From Angiostrongylus vasorum (lineage: Eukaryota; Nematoda; Chromadorea; Rhabditida; Metastrongylidae), in contig JADANN010000431.1 of NCBI GenBank assembly GCA_018806985.1, positions 806,001 through 870,000 of the forward strand: DNA of 64,000 nucleotides, in the 5' to 3' direction. The translations under genes and the position numbers were made by a program. Positions 1 through 10,600 of the stretch are shown here, in pieces. The notes under the pieces are model-generated. The model was given only the letters and a program-made list of their open reading frames with translations. It ran no database searches and was not told where the DNA came from. The number at the start of each line of letters is the position of its first letter. Positions within the stretch are counted from its first letter, which is position 1.

Positions 1-559
1 CCAACAATAAGTGTTCTTTCAAGTGCGTAGATTATGAATGCTATGTTTTGCTGCTTAGCTATGTGAAACAACCAACAGCAGCTTGCAATGGGAGTGGGTA
101 GACCAGCGATAGCGCTAGCATCATGCAATTTTTATGTGTGCCTGGGCTTATCTCCACAATGTTGTTTTTGTTTTCTATTTGGTTTCTTGGAAATAAACAG
201 TCTTGTTCTTCCAATGTGATCCGTTTGTATATTTGTGTATATACACATGTACACATAAAGCATATATAAATACATACAATTTTGGCGATATGGTTGAGTT
301 ATCGATCGAACTGTGTGCTTTCCAATACGTCTGACCGTTACCAGTCAGAGTTTAAGGAGTGCTCTCTTAACCTTGAAGGCCAGACACTTTATAACTCACG
401 ATTCAGGATGGGTGGTTGTTTTAAAGCAGATTTGCGATTTCTGTACTTCCACAGACTAACCTAACCTCCACGACCGACTTTCTATTAACCTCGGCACTGA
501 TTGAATTCTATTTCTGTTTTGCCAACACAAGGTATTATTTTATTTCTTTATTTACGCAC

Positions 560-600
560 AAGCTGACGTTTCGGCGGATTTCGCCTTCCTCAGAACCTGG
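560..600 (-). ncRNA. Hammerhead-ribozyme-like motif
   Basis: On the minus strand: CTGAGGA, then A, GGCG-AAATC-CGCC (stem II), GAAA, ACGT and GTC followed by AGCTTG. The stem I 5' side is AGGTT, which pairs less well than in the 949-989 copy. Confidence 0.5.
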
Positions 601-948
601 AAAGGTCAAGTTGACTGCAATCTACACGGCCAAACACCTCCATAACCAAACAGAGAAAATGCTGAACCAAAATCTCAATCACATTGAACACAGAGTCTTT
701 GCACGCTCACCGCTTTCTATGAGTCTTTCACTAAATATGTCACGTGGTGAGATGGGCACATTACAATTCCATGTGAACTCTGTGCGGTTGGTCTCCACGT
801 GACATATTTAGTGGAAAACTCATAGAAAGTGGTGAGTGTGCAAAGAAGCTATTCTCTGTTCATTGTGGTAGAAATCTTGTTCTAGTATTTTTCTCTATTT
901 GGTTATGGAGGTGTTTGACCGTGTAGATTGCAGCCAACTTGACCTTTC

Positions 949-989
949 CAGGCTCTGAGGAAGCCGAAATCCGCCGAAACGTCAGCTTG
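949..989 (+). ncRNA. Hammerhead-ribozyme-like motif
   Basis: Reading 5' to 3': CAGGCT (949-954), core CTGAGGA (955-961), a short stem-loop, GAAA (976-979), the palindrome ACGT, cleavage-type triplet GTC (981-983) and AGCTTG. CAGGCT pairs with AGCTTG through six pairs (one G-T). Stem II is imperfect in this copy. Similar motifs are known in Penelope-like elements. Confidence 0.5.
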
Positions 990-1040
990 TGCGTAAATAA
1001 AAAAATAAAATAATACCTCGTGTTTGCTAAACAGAAGTAG

Positions 1041-3170
1041 AAAGAATTAATTTAACTTTGTTTAAGTGAACAATTAGTCTGTGTTTAACTTTTTTCGTCT
1101 TACCAATATTTTTTTTCCTTTGTTTCGTCCATGTTCTAATTGTTCAAGAGAAGACAACGAATACTGTCCACGAGTTTTGAATGAAAGATCGGAAGTATGC
1201 ATTCAAGAAAGAATGCTCGTCTTGTTCGGAGAACTCGAAGTAGTTCTTTTGGCTAGTGACTCCTTTTTTTCGTAGTAAAATAGCGTCGGGATTCAGTCGT
1301 CAAACATCGACCATCTGGGTTAACATTTTGGCTCTCCGTGTAAAAAGGAACGAGAAAACTGTGATAGGGCAACGCATTGTTGCTAGTCTTCCTCATATCA
1401 AGACTATATAGTAGTTGTAAAGTCTCAAAATTCGTCTGTGGGCAGTATTGATTTATTCTCGTCCCGTTTCAAAGAAGAACTGAACCATCTTAATGTATGT
1501 GTCACGTCGCAGTCGGGCTCGTTTTGAATCAATTTTATTTTCTTCTTACGAAGATCCCAGTAATGATTTTGTTTCGAGTTCGTGGCTTTTTTCTCAGATC
1601 ATGACATTCTCGGGCACATGATATAAGGCTTCGAGAATGTCGAAATGATGGGGATGTTGAAGCTCTCAGTGGATGAAGCTTTTTGTTATCCTAGGCGGGT
1701 CAAATATGGATCGTTATGACTTCTCAGTTGAAGGTTTTTTTCTGTGTGTGGGTGAATCGGACGGTTTTCGTCTTTCTTATACTGACCCTTTTTTAATGCA
1801 TTTTGATGCCATTTGGTCAAATTTTTTCTAGGACTACCAAATATATCCATTTAGAAGAAGAATTAACACCATTTCTTCTGCGGTCCAGGAGCAAAATGTT
1901 GCCCACGATTTCATTACGGCACGTGCTACGAACCCAAGTGTTAGAAGGAACTATGTATTATGCATGCTAAGGAAATTCTTTAAAAGAAATTATTGCCTCA
2001 CGTTTGACTTATGAATATTTGTGGAAAAGGAAATTCCTTTTTTCCTGGGGTTATCATTACGTTATTTCAGTGCTTTATTGGATAAATGGTGCACCGACTT
2101 TCACTAGCAGCACTGTGCCGTCGCAAACTCGACGGTCAAGTTCATATGGGAAACAATAGGTGAGCTGTTACTGGGCGCTGTACGTGCGTTTCTGTTTCGA
2201 GCGTTGTTTAGAAATTTACCAGAAGGAGATTATTTTAACTTTTGCACTAGATTCCGTTGCCTTGAAAACATCCTGTTGTTTTAAGATGTGGGGTACTGCA
2301 CAAAAGTGCATTAATAAGATTGGAAGCTTTTCGCTTGACGTATGTGTCGAAGCGTCAACAGTAACTCGTGGTCTTGCCTATAGTAGTTGCTAGTGGAAAT
2401 TAGGTCTTCGAGTCAGTTCTCGGCACCGAATGATCACTGGTTTCGAGTAGAATGCCCCTTCGTAGGAAGTTGCCACTCTGAACTTCTTCGTAGTTGTTGC
2501 AGAGCAATATTTGGATATGATGCCGTTTATAACAATAATAATTCAAGAATAACAATATGTGAACATCGATTAATAATACAGGTTCAAACTCGGTATCAGG
2601 ATCAATAAGTGGCTGGTTAATAGCTTTGCTATAGGGTAGTGGAACAGTACTGTATGCATGTAGAATACATGACAGCAAAGTCAGTATGCAGTAGTGAACA
2701 CGTGCATTAAAAGTTAACACCCTGGATTAACTACATGACGTATCACACACGATGAACAGGGGGCCCTAACGAGACGAATACGATACTGACTCACGGGGCT
2801 ATTTAAAAGTCCTCTGGAGGAGGTGGTATTTTAGCACAGGTCCAGAACTTTTACGGAAAACATTCGTCGACCTCAGTATCCAACTCTCTCGTGATCAGAT
2901 CAGATAACTGAGGACGGTTTCCCGAACAACTGCCTACCCTTTATGTTATCGTGCGCGTGACAACTTGGCACAGAAGCAACACACAAAAAGTTCCGATTGC
3001 ATAACAAAGTTTGAATAACAATGGATGTTTATGACAAGTAAAGTTTCTCAGAATAAAGTGAAAACATTTAAATGCTGCAAGATCGCAAAGCGATATGAGG
3101 GATGACGAATGTGGTTATTGTACGAACACACAATAAGACGAAACAACAGCAACTATTGTGGCAATAGTTA
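1041..3170. other. No recognisable gene
   Basis: AT-rich sequence with only short open frames on both strands; no splice-bounded coding segment or known repeat recognised. Confidence 0.5.
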
Positions 3171-3174
3171 CTTC

Positions 3175-3390
3175 CAATTGTTGTTTGGAGGCGACTGATT
3201 ACATATCTGACTTTTACAATGACTCGCGGTGGCCTTCCGATGTATCGAGCCAGTGCTGGTATCCTCCCAGACAAGTCTGATAGCAATTTGCCGACCAAGA
3301 GGAATGGAAGGCTTGCTGGGCCATGGGCGCGGGAATCGATTCCACGTGTGTGTCGCAGTGGCGCCTCCATCCACTGCGCCAAACGCCGAT
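3175..3390 (-). repeat. tRNA-derived SINE (family 2)
   Basis: Same family as 20455-20730 and 30990-31270. The head has a GTGGCGCAGTGG-like A box and a GGATCGATTCC-like B box; the tail includes ATACATCGG and GAGTCATTGTAAAAG. Confidence 0.75.
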
Positions 3391-3495
3391 GAATGGGATA
3401 TCTGTAGTAAAATCAACTTTTTATTTTCAAGGCAATGTATTGTCTATATTCTTGTTGAGCAAACACGAGGTTTTATTTTAGTCTTTATCCGAGAA

Positions 3496-3536
3496 CAAGC
3501 TGACGTTTCGGCGGATTTCGCCTTCCTCAGGGCCTG
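3496..3536 (-). ncRNA. Hammerhead-ribozyme-like motif
   Basis: The minus strand has the best stem II: CTGAGGA, A, GGCG-AAATC-CGCC, GAAACGTC, AGCTTG, preceded by CAGGCC. It sits in the terminal repeat arm directly upstream of the Penelope-like element. Confidence 0.5.
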
Positions 3537-3879
3537 GAAAGGTCAAATTGACGGCAATATACCCGGCCAAACACCTCCATAACCATACAGGGAAAATGCT
3601 AAACCAAGATTTCAATCACACTGAACACATAGTAGCTTCTTTGCACAATCAGCGCTTTCTATGAGTCTACAACTACGAGGCATCAAAATGGAACTACTAC
3701 GCGTCGGACTACGAAGCAAACGGAACGAAATGTTCGCAAGAAAGATGAAATGTGTGATGGAGGAACATTTTTGTGCATTGTATTTGGAGGATCAACTTTG
3801 GAGGAGAATAGGGTCAATATTGATATGCATTTCTATTAGGTCTAGTACCAAAATAGCCTTACAGCGAAAGTTTAAGAAT

Positions 3880-6030
3880 CTGTTGAATAATTCGCGTGTC
3901 TCGGCTACATGAAACCATAAACAAACGATCTATGCTAGGAGTCAAAATACGGCTGAGAGTGCACCAAAAAAGTCTAGGGTCACCGTACTTGGTGGCTTGA
4001 CAATACCTGAGAGCGCGCTCCCGGTATTAGAATTGGGCCCAAGTTTTCACTATTACATCCCATTTCTAGCACAACCTTACGTAGGAGACAATGCAACATC
4101 TAAGAGCTTTAAGATCGACTCCGCTATCAGGCCAAACAAGGAGTATAAAAAAAAAAGCTGAAAATCAAGAGGCGGCGGCGTTACCACCATCTCCTTTCCC
4201 TAGAACGTTTTTAGACAGGAGGACTCTAACGACGGAATTAACACAAAATTCCGCATGTTTTCGGACAGGGTACTCAAGGCTGTTAATCACTACCCGATAG
4301 AAGGCTTATCCCTAACCTTAAAGCCGCACAAAAGTGTGGCACGCGAAAAATTAGAGAATTAATAAACTTGAAAAGCAATAAGATAGTCTGTTAGAGATAA
4401 GGGGAGAGTTCGGAGGGACATCTTAGTAGTGGAACCCTTTATCGCCCATCATCTGAAAAAGAATAAAAAAGTAAACACCAAAAATTAAACAATCATTGGG
4501 TCAATGTGGTAAAGGCTGTAGGCTTAAAATCATCGGTTATTTCACCCCTTAAAATTGACAGACCAACATGTCCCGTCTGTCTTATAGTTACTTATTAAAA
4601 CACATAAGTTAGTATCACCTTGATCTTGCGTCAACCAATGCGTCATCATTCAAGGTTAGACCCATCATCAGCTGTGCAGACGGGCCAACGGATAGGATAA
4701 CTTGGTTTCTAAGCCTAATATTAACCAGTTGCTTAAACATATTCTAGCTCACCTCACGAACACCCAAACATTCCTAGAACGTCTACGTAACGCGTCTCCT
4801 AATAATGCGTACGTGATGGAGTCTTTCGACGTTACCGCGTTGTACACCAACGTATCGAATGACTCCGCAACCCAAGCCATCCACGAACTACTTGTTAAAC
4901 ATGAAGGAGGAATACATATGCATGGCTTGTTTATCCAGCAGCATATGGCTCTCTTAAAAGAATGCGTAAACTGTTCGATTTTTAGACGGTCTGGGAAATA
5001 CTACGCGCAAGTAAGAGGGTTGGTAATGGACAGTAACTGACACCAAGGCTTGCCACTGCGTTCATGTCTAAGGTAGAAGATCGCGTTCTCGGTCTCCGGC
5101 CGCAACTCTAGTGCAGGTACATAGATGATTGTTTTGTTATCTTTTCTATGCAAGAGGAGATGGGCAAATGCTTTGAATTATTGAACGAGCAGTCTGAGTA
5201 TATTAAGTCCACCCGGGAAAAGCCGAGGGAAAACTGGCTCCCGTTTCTAAACGTTCAAATAAACCTATCAAGCAGCGGTTACATGACAAAGTGGTACCGA
5301 AAGCCAAGTAAAAAAGAACATACTCGTTCATTTCCTTTCTTCCCACCCTTCATACACAATGAGGGCGCTTGTGAGAAACATGTTTCGAACAGGCACCTCT
5401 GTGTGCACAAGTAGGGAACCAAAGGAAGAATCGCGCAACTTGGCTCGGCAAATAGCCATCTCCAATGGCTACGAAATAATTACCGTACGAGATAAGTTTA
5501 GAAAGAGAGCGACGTGCCGAAACGAAACACTTGGCCAAAAAAAAAGTCCCGTTTATCTTTTATTCTGTCCTTTATTAGCGATGAAGTAAGCGTAGCGATT
5601 AAACGATGCTTAAGAAGGGCAGGTCTAGAGGAATCGGTAGCGATAGTTGAAATACCACCCCATTCCCTTCATTGTCAATTAGTTCGTAACCGCCTGTATG
5701 ACCGTCTATGCGAAACAACAAATTGCGTAATTTGCCCTTACGACAGGGACGGTGATTGCATGAGTTCACGTACGATATACCTGATCTTTTGTAATGATTG
5801 CCGAGACGAATATATTGGCGAAACGGGCAGACCTTTGTGCATCAGTATAAAAAGAACACCTAGATGGGAAACGAAAAGCAAGACAAAAATACCCCCCTAG
5901 GCACTCATAGGATACAAAAAGCATAGCGGAGACGATTTTGATATAAAGGTCGCTACCCTCAGACAAGATGCCCAAACACCAATACGCAAACTTCTTGAGG
6001 CTTTTCGTGAATAAATGCTAAGAACCATGA
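3880..6030 (+). mobile_element. Decayed Penelope-like element (RT + GIY-YIG)
   Basis: Broken frames follow the order of a Penelope-like polyprotein. An LxLGPxF block appears near 4030. RT motif MESFDVTALYTNV is at 4817-4855. The catalytic Y-I-D-D is encoded at 5118-5129, followed by a WLPFLNVQI block and the endonuclease linker with CVICPYDRDGDC. The GIY-YIG-type endonuclease reads TIYLIFCNDC then RDEYIGETGRPLC (about 5774-5845). Stops and frameshifts throughout show it is dead. The terminal-repeat arm at 3490-3660, containing a hammerhead-like core, lies just upstream. Confidence 0.85.
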
Positions 6031-6263
6031 TCTCGCCCCCTGGCTTCGCATCGACTTTTGATGTGGGGTGGTGCATTCATTGACCGTATGCGACCCTAAT
6101 CAGCGCTTCTTCCTCAGTGGAAGGCACGTAAAAAATCGGTGGATTTATCGAGAAGCTGTTGATCACGTGAGTACCACTTAGATTTTTATCCTTCTGCATG
6201 TGTTACTGAAGCTTTTGGCGTCCTAAATCGCTTACCAATCAAACTTTGGTAATTAGGCATTTT

Positions 6264-6494
6264 CTATAAATACTGCAAATGCAATGTGGTGCTTACGTGC
6301 TTATTTGAACATTTGGATGAACCGCGTTCACTTGTGCTGCAGCCTTCAGCGTTGTTTCCATTCGTTCCACTCTTGCGCAGTGTCATCCATAGTGGCAGTC
6401 TACTTCGAGCATGGCGACATCTGCAAGGCCTCTTCCGATTTCCTAAAATCGTTTTCATGGGCGAATTAAGATGGTTAACACTAGCCACGAACAC
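6264..6494 (-). mobile_element. RTE 3' end fragment
   Basis: The minus strand shows MDDTAQEWNEWKQR and the tail sequence ending near TCCAAATGTTCAAATAAG, matching the RTE C-terminus and 3' tail seen near 63.7 kb. Confidence 0.55.
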
Positions 6495-7133
6495 GTCCGA
6501 TCATCGTTTGGTTAGTTTTCCAAAAGGACGCTTGCATTCTCTTAAAATCCATTCCACTAATGTTTGCGTGCACCCATCTTATTCTTTTTATATGAACTTT
6601 GTGCTTTGCTATCGATGTATATTCTTGTACACTCTGAGGAAAAAATGGGTTTTGAAGACATGTGCTGCACATTCCACACAGACGATGTGAGGGCTGGTTG
6701 TATTTCAGAACACATCAATCAAGCGCGCAGTAAGTGGTGCGCAGATTTCTTGAAGTGGTTGAAGCGTCAGCCCACATTTTTGCTCCATAACAGAGTGCTA
6801 GAAAGAGTGTCAAATCGAAAAAATGAACACCGAGTTTTGCGTTCGTAGGTTGGCCGGCAGCTTCTCTAGAAGGCCCGAATACGACCCATGTCGTGTACGT
6901 TTGATGTGGTCTCTGTGATCAACAGAGCATGCAGTTCGATTTGTTCACCTTCGCGTCATGGGTGCTTCATAAATTGGGTCTTCGCTTTATTTATACGCCC
7001 AGTCTTTTTTCCGTCTTAGTTGAGTTCACGTACCGTCGTCCCTGCTTCGCTGGTACTCCTCGAAAAGATGGCGATGTCACCGCGAAACGAAGATCTTCAG
7101 GAAATTTTTTGTCATTAATTATGCCTTTTTGCC

Positions 7134-7880
7134 CTAATTTAGTAACTTCATTATCCACTGCAATGCGACACTAAACATCTTTAGCAATATCGTGTTGCCT
7201 TGCGGAACCATTTTTCTTACGGGAATGATTGGAGGTTGATGGAAAAGCTGTATTTTCGGAATGCATTTTCGGCTACAGTCATATAGAGTCCTTATGTAGG
7301 TCGTGTCCATTACTTGATCGACGAGTGCTGATAGGATTGTTTTCGCTCCGACGAAGTCAAACGCTGTCTCATGCATGACAAAGGATAGATGGTACTCCCG
7401 ACAGACTTCTATAACCGTGACACGGTTTGGATGTGGTCCATGCAGCAGAATCTGTGTCCGAATCCTGCTTTCTTGACTAATTGCGCTTCTACCAATTCGA
7501 TCTTCGATATGCACAAGAGGATGGACAGTTTGTAGAGTACACCTAACAAGCATATCGAACCGTAATTACGAACATTCCTTCAGTAGCCCTTTCTCTGCGG
7601 AATGGACGAGCGCGTTGTCCTCCAATGGTCCGGGATTTCCTCTTTTTGAAGTTAAGATGTCATTAGGGTTGCGAGAATTACATTTAACTTATAGCCGGAA
7701 GCTCTAAGGAAATCGACGGTAATATCATCACGTCCTGGAGCTGCGCCTCTCTTCATGCTTATTATCGCAGCTCGAACTCCAGAGAATTGAATCCTTGGTG
7801 GTTTTGGTTTTGGAGAGTTCGGGGTCCGAGATGGGGCTGTCGAGCTGGAAATATTAGTGAAGAACTTTTCCATTATCAAT
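7134..7880 (-). mobile_element. RTE retrotransposon, reverse transcriptase fragments
   Basis: Frames show AAIISMKRGAAPGRDDITVD followed by FLRASGYKL (RT motif 1 region), then, after a frameshift, DFVGAKTILSALVDQVMD, RIQLFHQPP-like sequence and SVALQWIMK. These are standard RTE RT blocks; the element is broken. Confidence 0.8.
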
Positions 7881-8116
7881 TCCTTATCACTGTGGGATAT
7901 AGTTATAGCTCGATACTCGTTCTCTGGGGCGAATAGGGAAACATTGCAGTCGCAATAATCGCAACGGTACTTCTTCAGAATTGATCTTTTTATCCGCTTC
8001 CAACAAGTTGTTTTTGCCTACAACGATGCAAATTCTCGTACAAAGATCTTATGCAGCTATTATTAGAAGATTATATCTCTTATTATATATTATTAGAAGA
8101 GTTAGTTATTTGGTCC

Positions 8117-8515
8117 TCCCAGGTGTTTACCGCCTCATCGTGGCTGGGATGTGTTTCTGGGTGTGGGGCTGCGACGTACACCGAGGGATTCATCCCCCCA
8201 GCAGGTCCTCCAGGCTGAGAATGAGTCGGACATTTCCATCAGGAAGACCAGCTAAGGATAAACTGATACAGGGATCCACCACCGTCCTGGTTTCAAACTA
8301 GTCGCATGGTGGCAAATCTCCGTCTGATCCACGAGGGTGGTGACTGCATGTGGTGGTGACGACCTGGGCAGACTTTGGCCTGGTTGACCTCGGGACCTCA
8401 GGGAAACATGATGGCTAAACCAGCAAAACTCCGGAAAAATGGAGATTATACTGCGGCCCGCACAACCAATGAGAACGGGCCATCCAAGTGTCCAAATAAG
8501 TAAGTTGTTTGGTAC
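8117..8515 (+). repeat. RTE-tailed ~400-bp repeat (family 3)
   Basis: Starts with TTTACCGCCTCATCGTGGCTG, contains GATCCACCACCGTCCTGGT and ends GGGCCATCCAAGTGTCCAAA. The 3' end matches the RTE tail near 63.75 kb. Confidence 0.75.
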
Positions 8516-8718
8516 TAAGATCAACCTCTAGTTTCTCTTTTCGAGTAATTTCTTATGGGCAATCGAGATGCGGTCTGAATCTCTTGTTTGCGGAACTGAG
8601 GCGAGTTTGGTAGAAGTTTTAAGTCGTTCGACAAGCAATTTGTAGTCATCAGTTGAGTCCTTCTTTAACTGCCAGTCATTTGAGGAGAAAATTTTAATGA
8701 GATTTCTGCCTACACGAC

Positions 8719-9125
8719 TTGTTTCGGTTTTCTTGGGTAGAGAAAAAGTTCGTTTCCAGCTTAAGGCTAAATCGAATATTAGCATGGAAAAGGCGTGATC
8801 AGATCCTACTTGGAATCCAAGTACCACTGAATTATGAAAGAGGCAATGTTCGTGAGTATATGATCGAGTTCCGTATGAGTCGTTCGGTTAGGAGAATCCC
8901 ATGTCCAACGGCGGTGTACGTAATCCGTTATAGAGCGTGTGGGGAAGAATATTTTGGCAAAACGGGTAGACCACTCTGCCTGTGTAGAATGGACCACCTA
9001 GTCGGTAAATTTAAACTGAAACTAAACACTCCACTAGGCGCGCATAGGACACAGAAACATAAAGGAGGTTTTGAAGCAAAAGTCGCTATCCTCCTAAAGG
9101 AATTCAAAACATCAGCAATGTAACT
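8719..9125 (+). mobile_element. Penelope GIY-YIG fragment
   Basis: The frame reads TAVYVIRYRACGEEYFGKTG, then RPLC and HLVGKFKLK, the same endonuclease block as the copy near 5.8 kb but from a different, diverged element. A hammerhead-like core lies about 310 bp downstream (9431-9465). Confidence 0.8.
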
Positions 9126-9794
9126 CTTGCAACGTTTTAGATTAATTCCAAAAATCCAAAAAATGAGCAAAAAGAAGTGCCTTATGATCACGCGTCACCT
9201 AGCGCCACACCTCAGCATGATCTCTGAATTAAACCAGGCCCGTTGCTCGCCCATGTAATACTCTGCGCGGCTAGTCTCCTCCAAATAACTGAAGGGCACA
9301 CAAGAGCAAATCGGTCAGTGTTTAAAAGAATCTCTTTATTATGTAAATGCAAATTTATGTGCTATGTTTTGTCTGCTGAGGTCATGAAAGTATTTGGCTG
9401 AGTAGATTGCATGTCAATTTCCCTTTTCATGCTCCGAAGAAGGCGACACCGCCAAAACGTCAGCTATTACGAATAAATGGTATAATAACAAATTCGTCTT
9501 TGGTCATCAACCAAAACGAAAAATTATTGATCAATGTCGAGGTTAACAGAAAGTCGATCTTGTAATTTGCTCTCTTCTCAAACAGTGAATTTCCATGGAA
9601 GAGTCGTGGTGCGGATCGTAGTCCTACAAGACGATCTCTACACTCATTTCATTTTCCTGTTCTGAGTTTCCCTATCCTGCGTGCATCTTCGCTAGCCCTT
9701 TCTATTCTGGCATTAGGGTCTTTAACAGCAAATTTATAGAAGGAATTCTGATTGCAGATCCTTCACTTCGTTGTCAAACGCTTCGAGTTCTCTT

Positions 9795-10052
9795 TTAAGC
9801 AGCTCTACAAGTTGGTGAGTAACATTTGATAATGTCGACTTTCTTTTGACGTACAACTTGAAGACGGAGAATGGGCCAGCGCGATGATTGGATTTTGCAT
9901 GGTGTGGCTAAATAGTAACTAGATGAATGTATGACAAAACCAACACCTCCGACATTTCGTAGCGGAAATTTTCCTCCACGAATGCTAGAGGCTCTCTCAT
10001 CTAACTGGCGTATGCCCGTCTTCCTTCTTTTCGTCTGTTGCAGAGCTATCAC
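9795..10052 (-). mobile_element. RTE retrotransposon, endonuclease fragment
   Basis: The frame contains IRGGKFPLRNVGGVGFVIH, then LRLQVVRQKKVDIIKCYSPT, typical of the APE endonuclease domain of RTE elements. It lies upstream, in transcript order, of the RT fragments at 7880-7134, so both probably come from one minus-strand insertion. Confidence 0.8.
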
Positions 10053-10279
10053 ATTGAATTTGATGGGACGCGTGATTTCAAGAATTGTCTAAAGATCAGC
10101 GTATGAAGAGACTGGTCCGGGTGTTATAGGTACAGAGCAAGAGCCAGTCTCCAAGTGGTGTCATGGGCTTGCTCGTTTTGCAAGTATCCCTGTGTATCCC
10201 TGCAAGATTTGATCGCCTCTCACTGGTTGTCTCACCACCTGACGTTGTAGACGTGAGCACCTAGAGCACGGAGTGCTTA

Positions 10280-10600
10280 AGCTGAAGCCTTTGTTGGCTT
10301 AGCCAATGTGGTCCCTAGAGTCCCGAGATCAGCCTAGCCGAAGCACTCCCCAGATCATCACCACCACAGACAGTCGCCGACCTGTATGGATCAGAGGGGA
10401 GATTTGCCACCTTGCCACTAGTTTAATACGAGGGCGATGGTGATTCCCGTATCGGTTCACTCTTAGCTGGGACTTCCAGATGAAAACGACAGACTCCTTC
10501 TCAGCTTGGAACCTGCTGGTGGAACGAACCTTCGTTGTACATCGTACTTCAACACCACGAACACCTTCTAGCCACGATGAGGCGACAAACCTTTGGGAGA
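10280..10600 (-). repeat. Family 3 repeat, tail missing
   Basis: Colinear with the other copies on the minus strand from GTCGCCTCATCGTGGCTAG to TTGGCTAAGCC; the RTE-like tail is lost. Confidence 0.7.

Larger units (their letters stand above)
519..1040. repeat. Long palindromic foldback with Penelope terminal sequence
   Basis: Two near-complementary arms of roughly 260 nt meet near 780. Arm ends are the TTTGCCAACACAAGGTATTA stretch and its inverse near 1010-1035; each arm carries the GACGTTTCGGCGGATTTCGCC core at 564-584 and, inverted, 964-983. No coding capacity. Confidence 0.85.
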
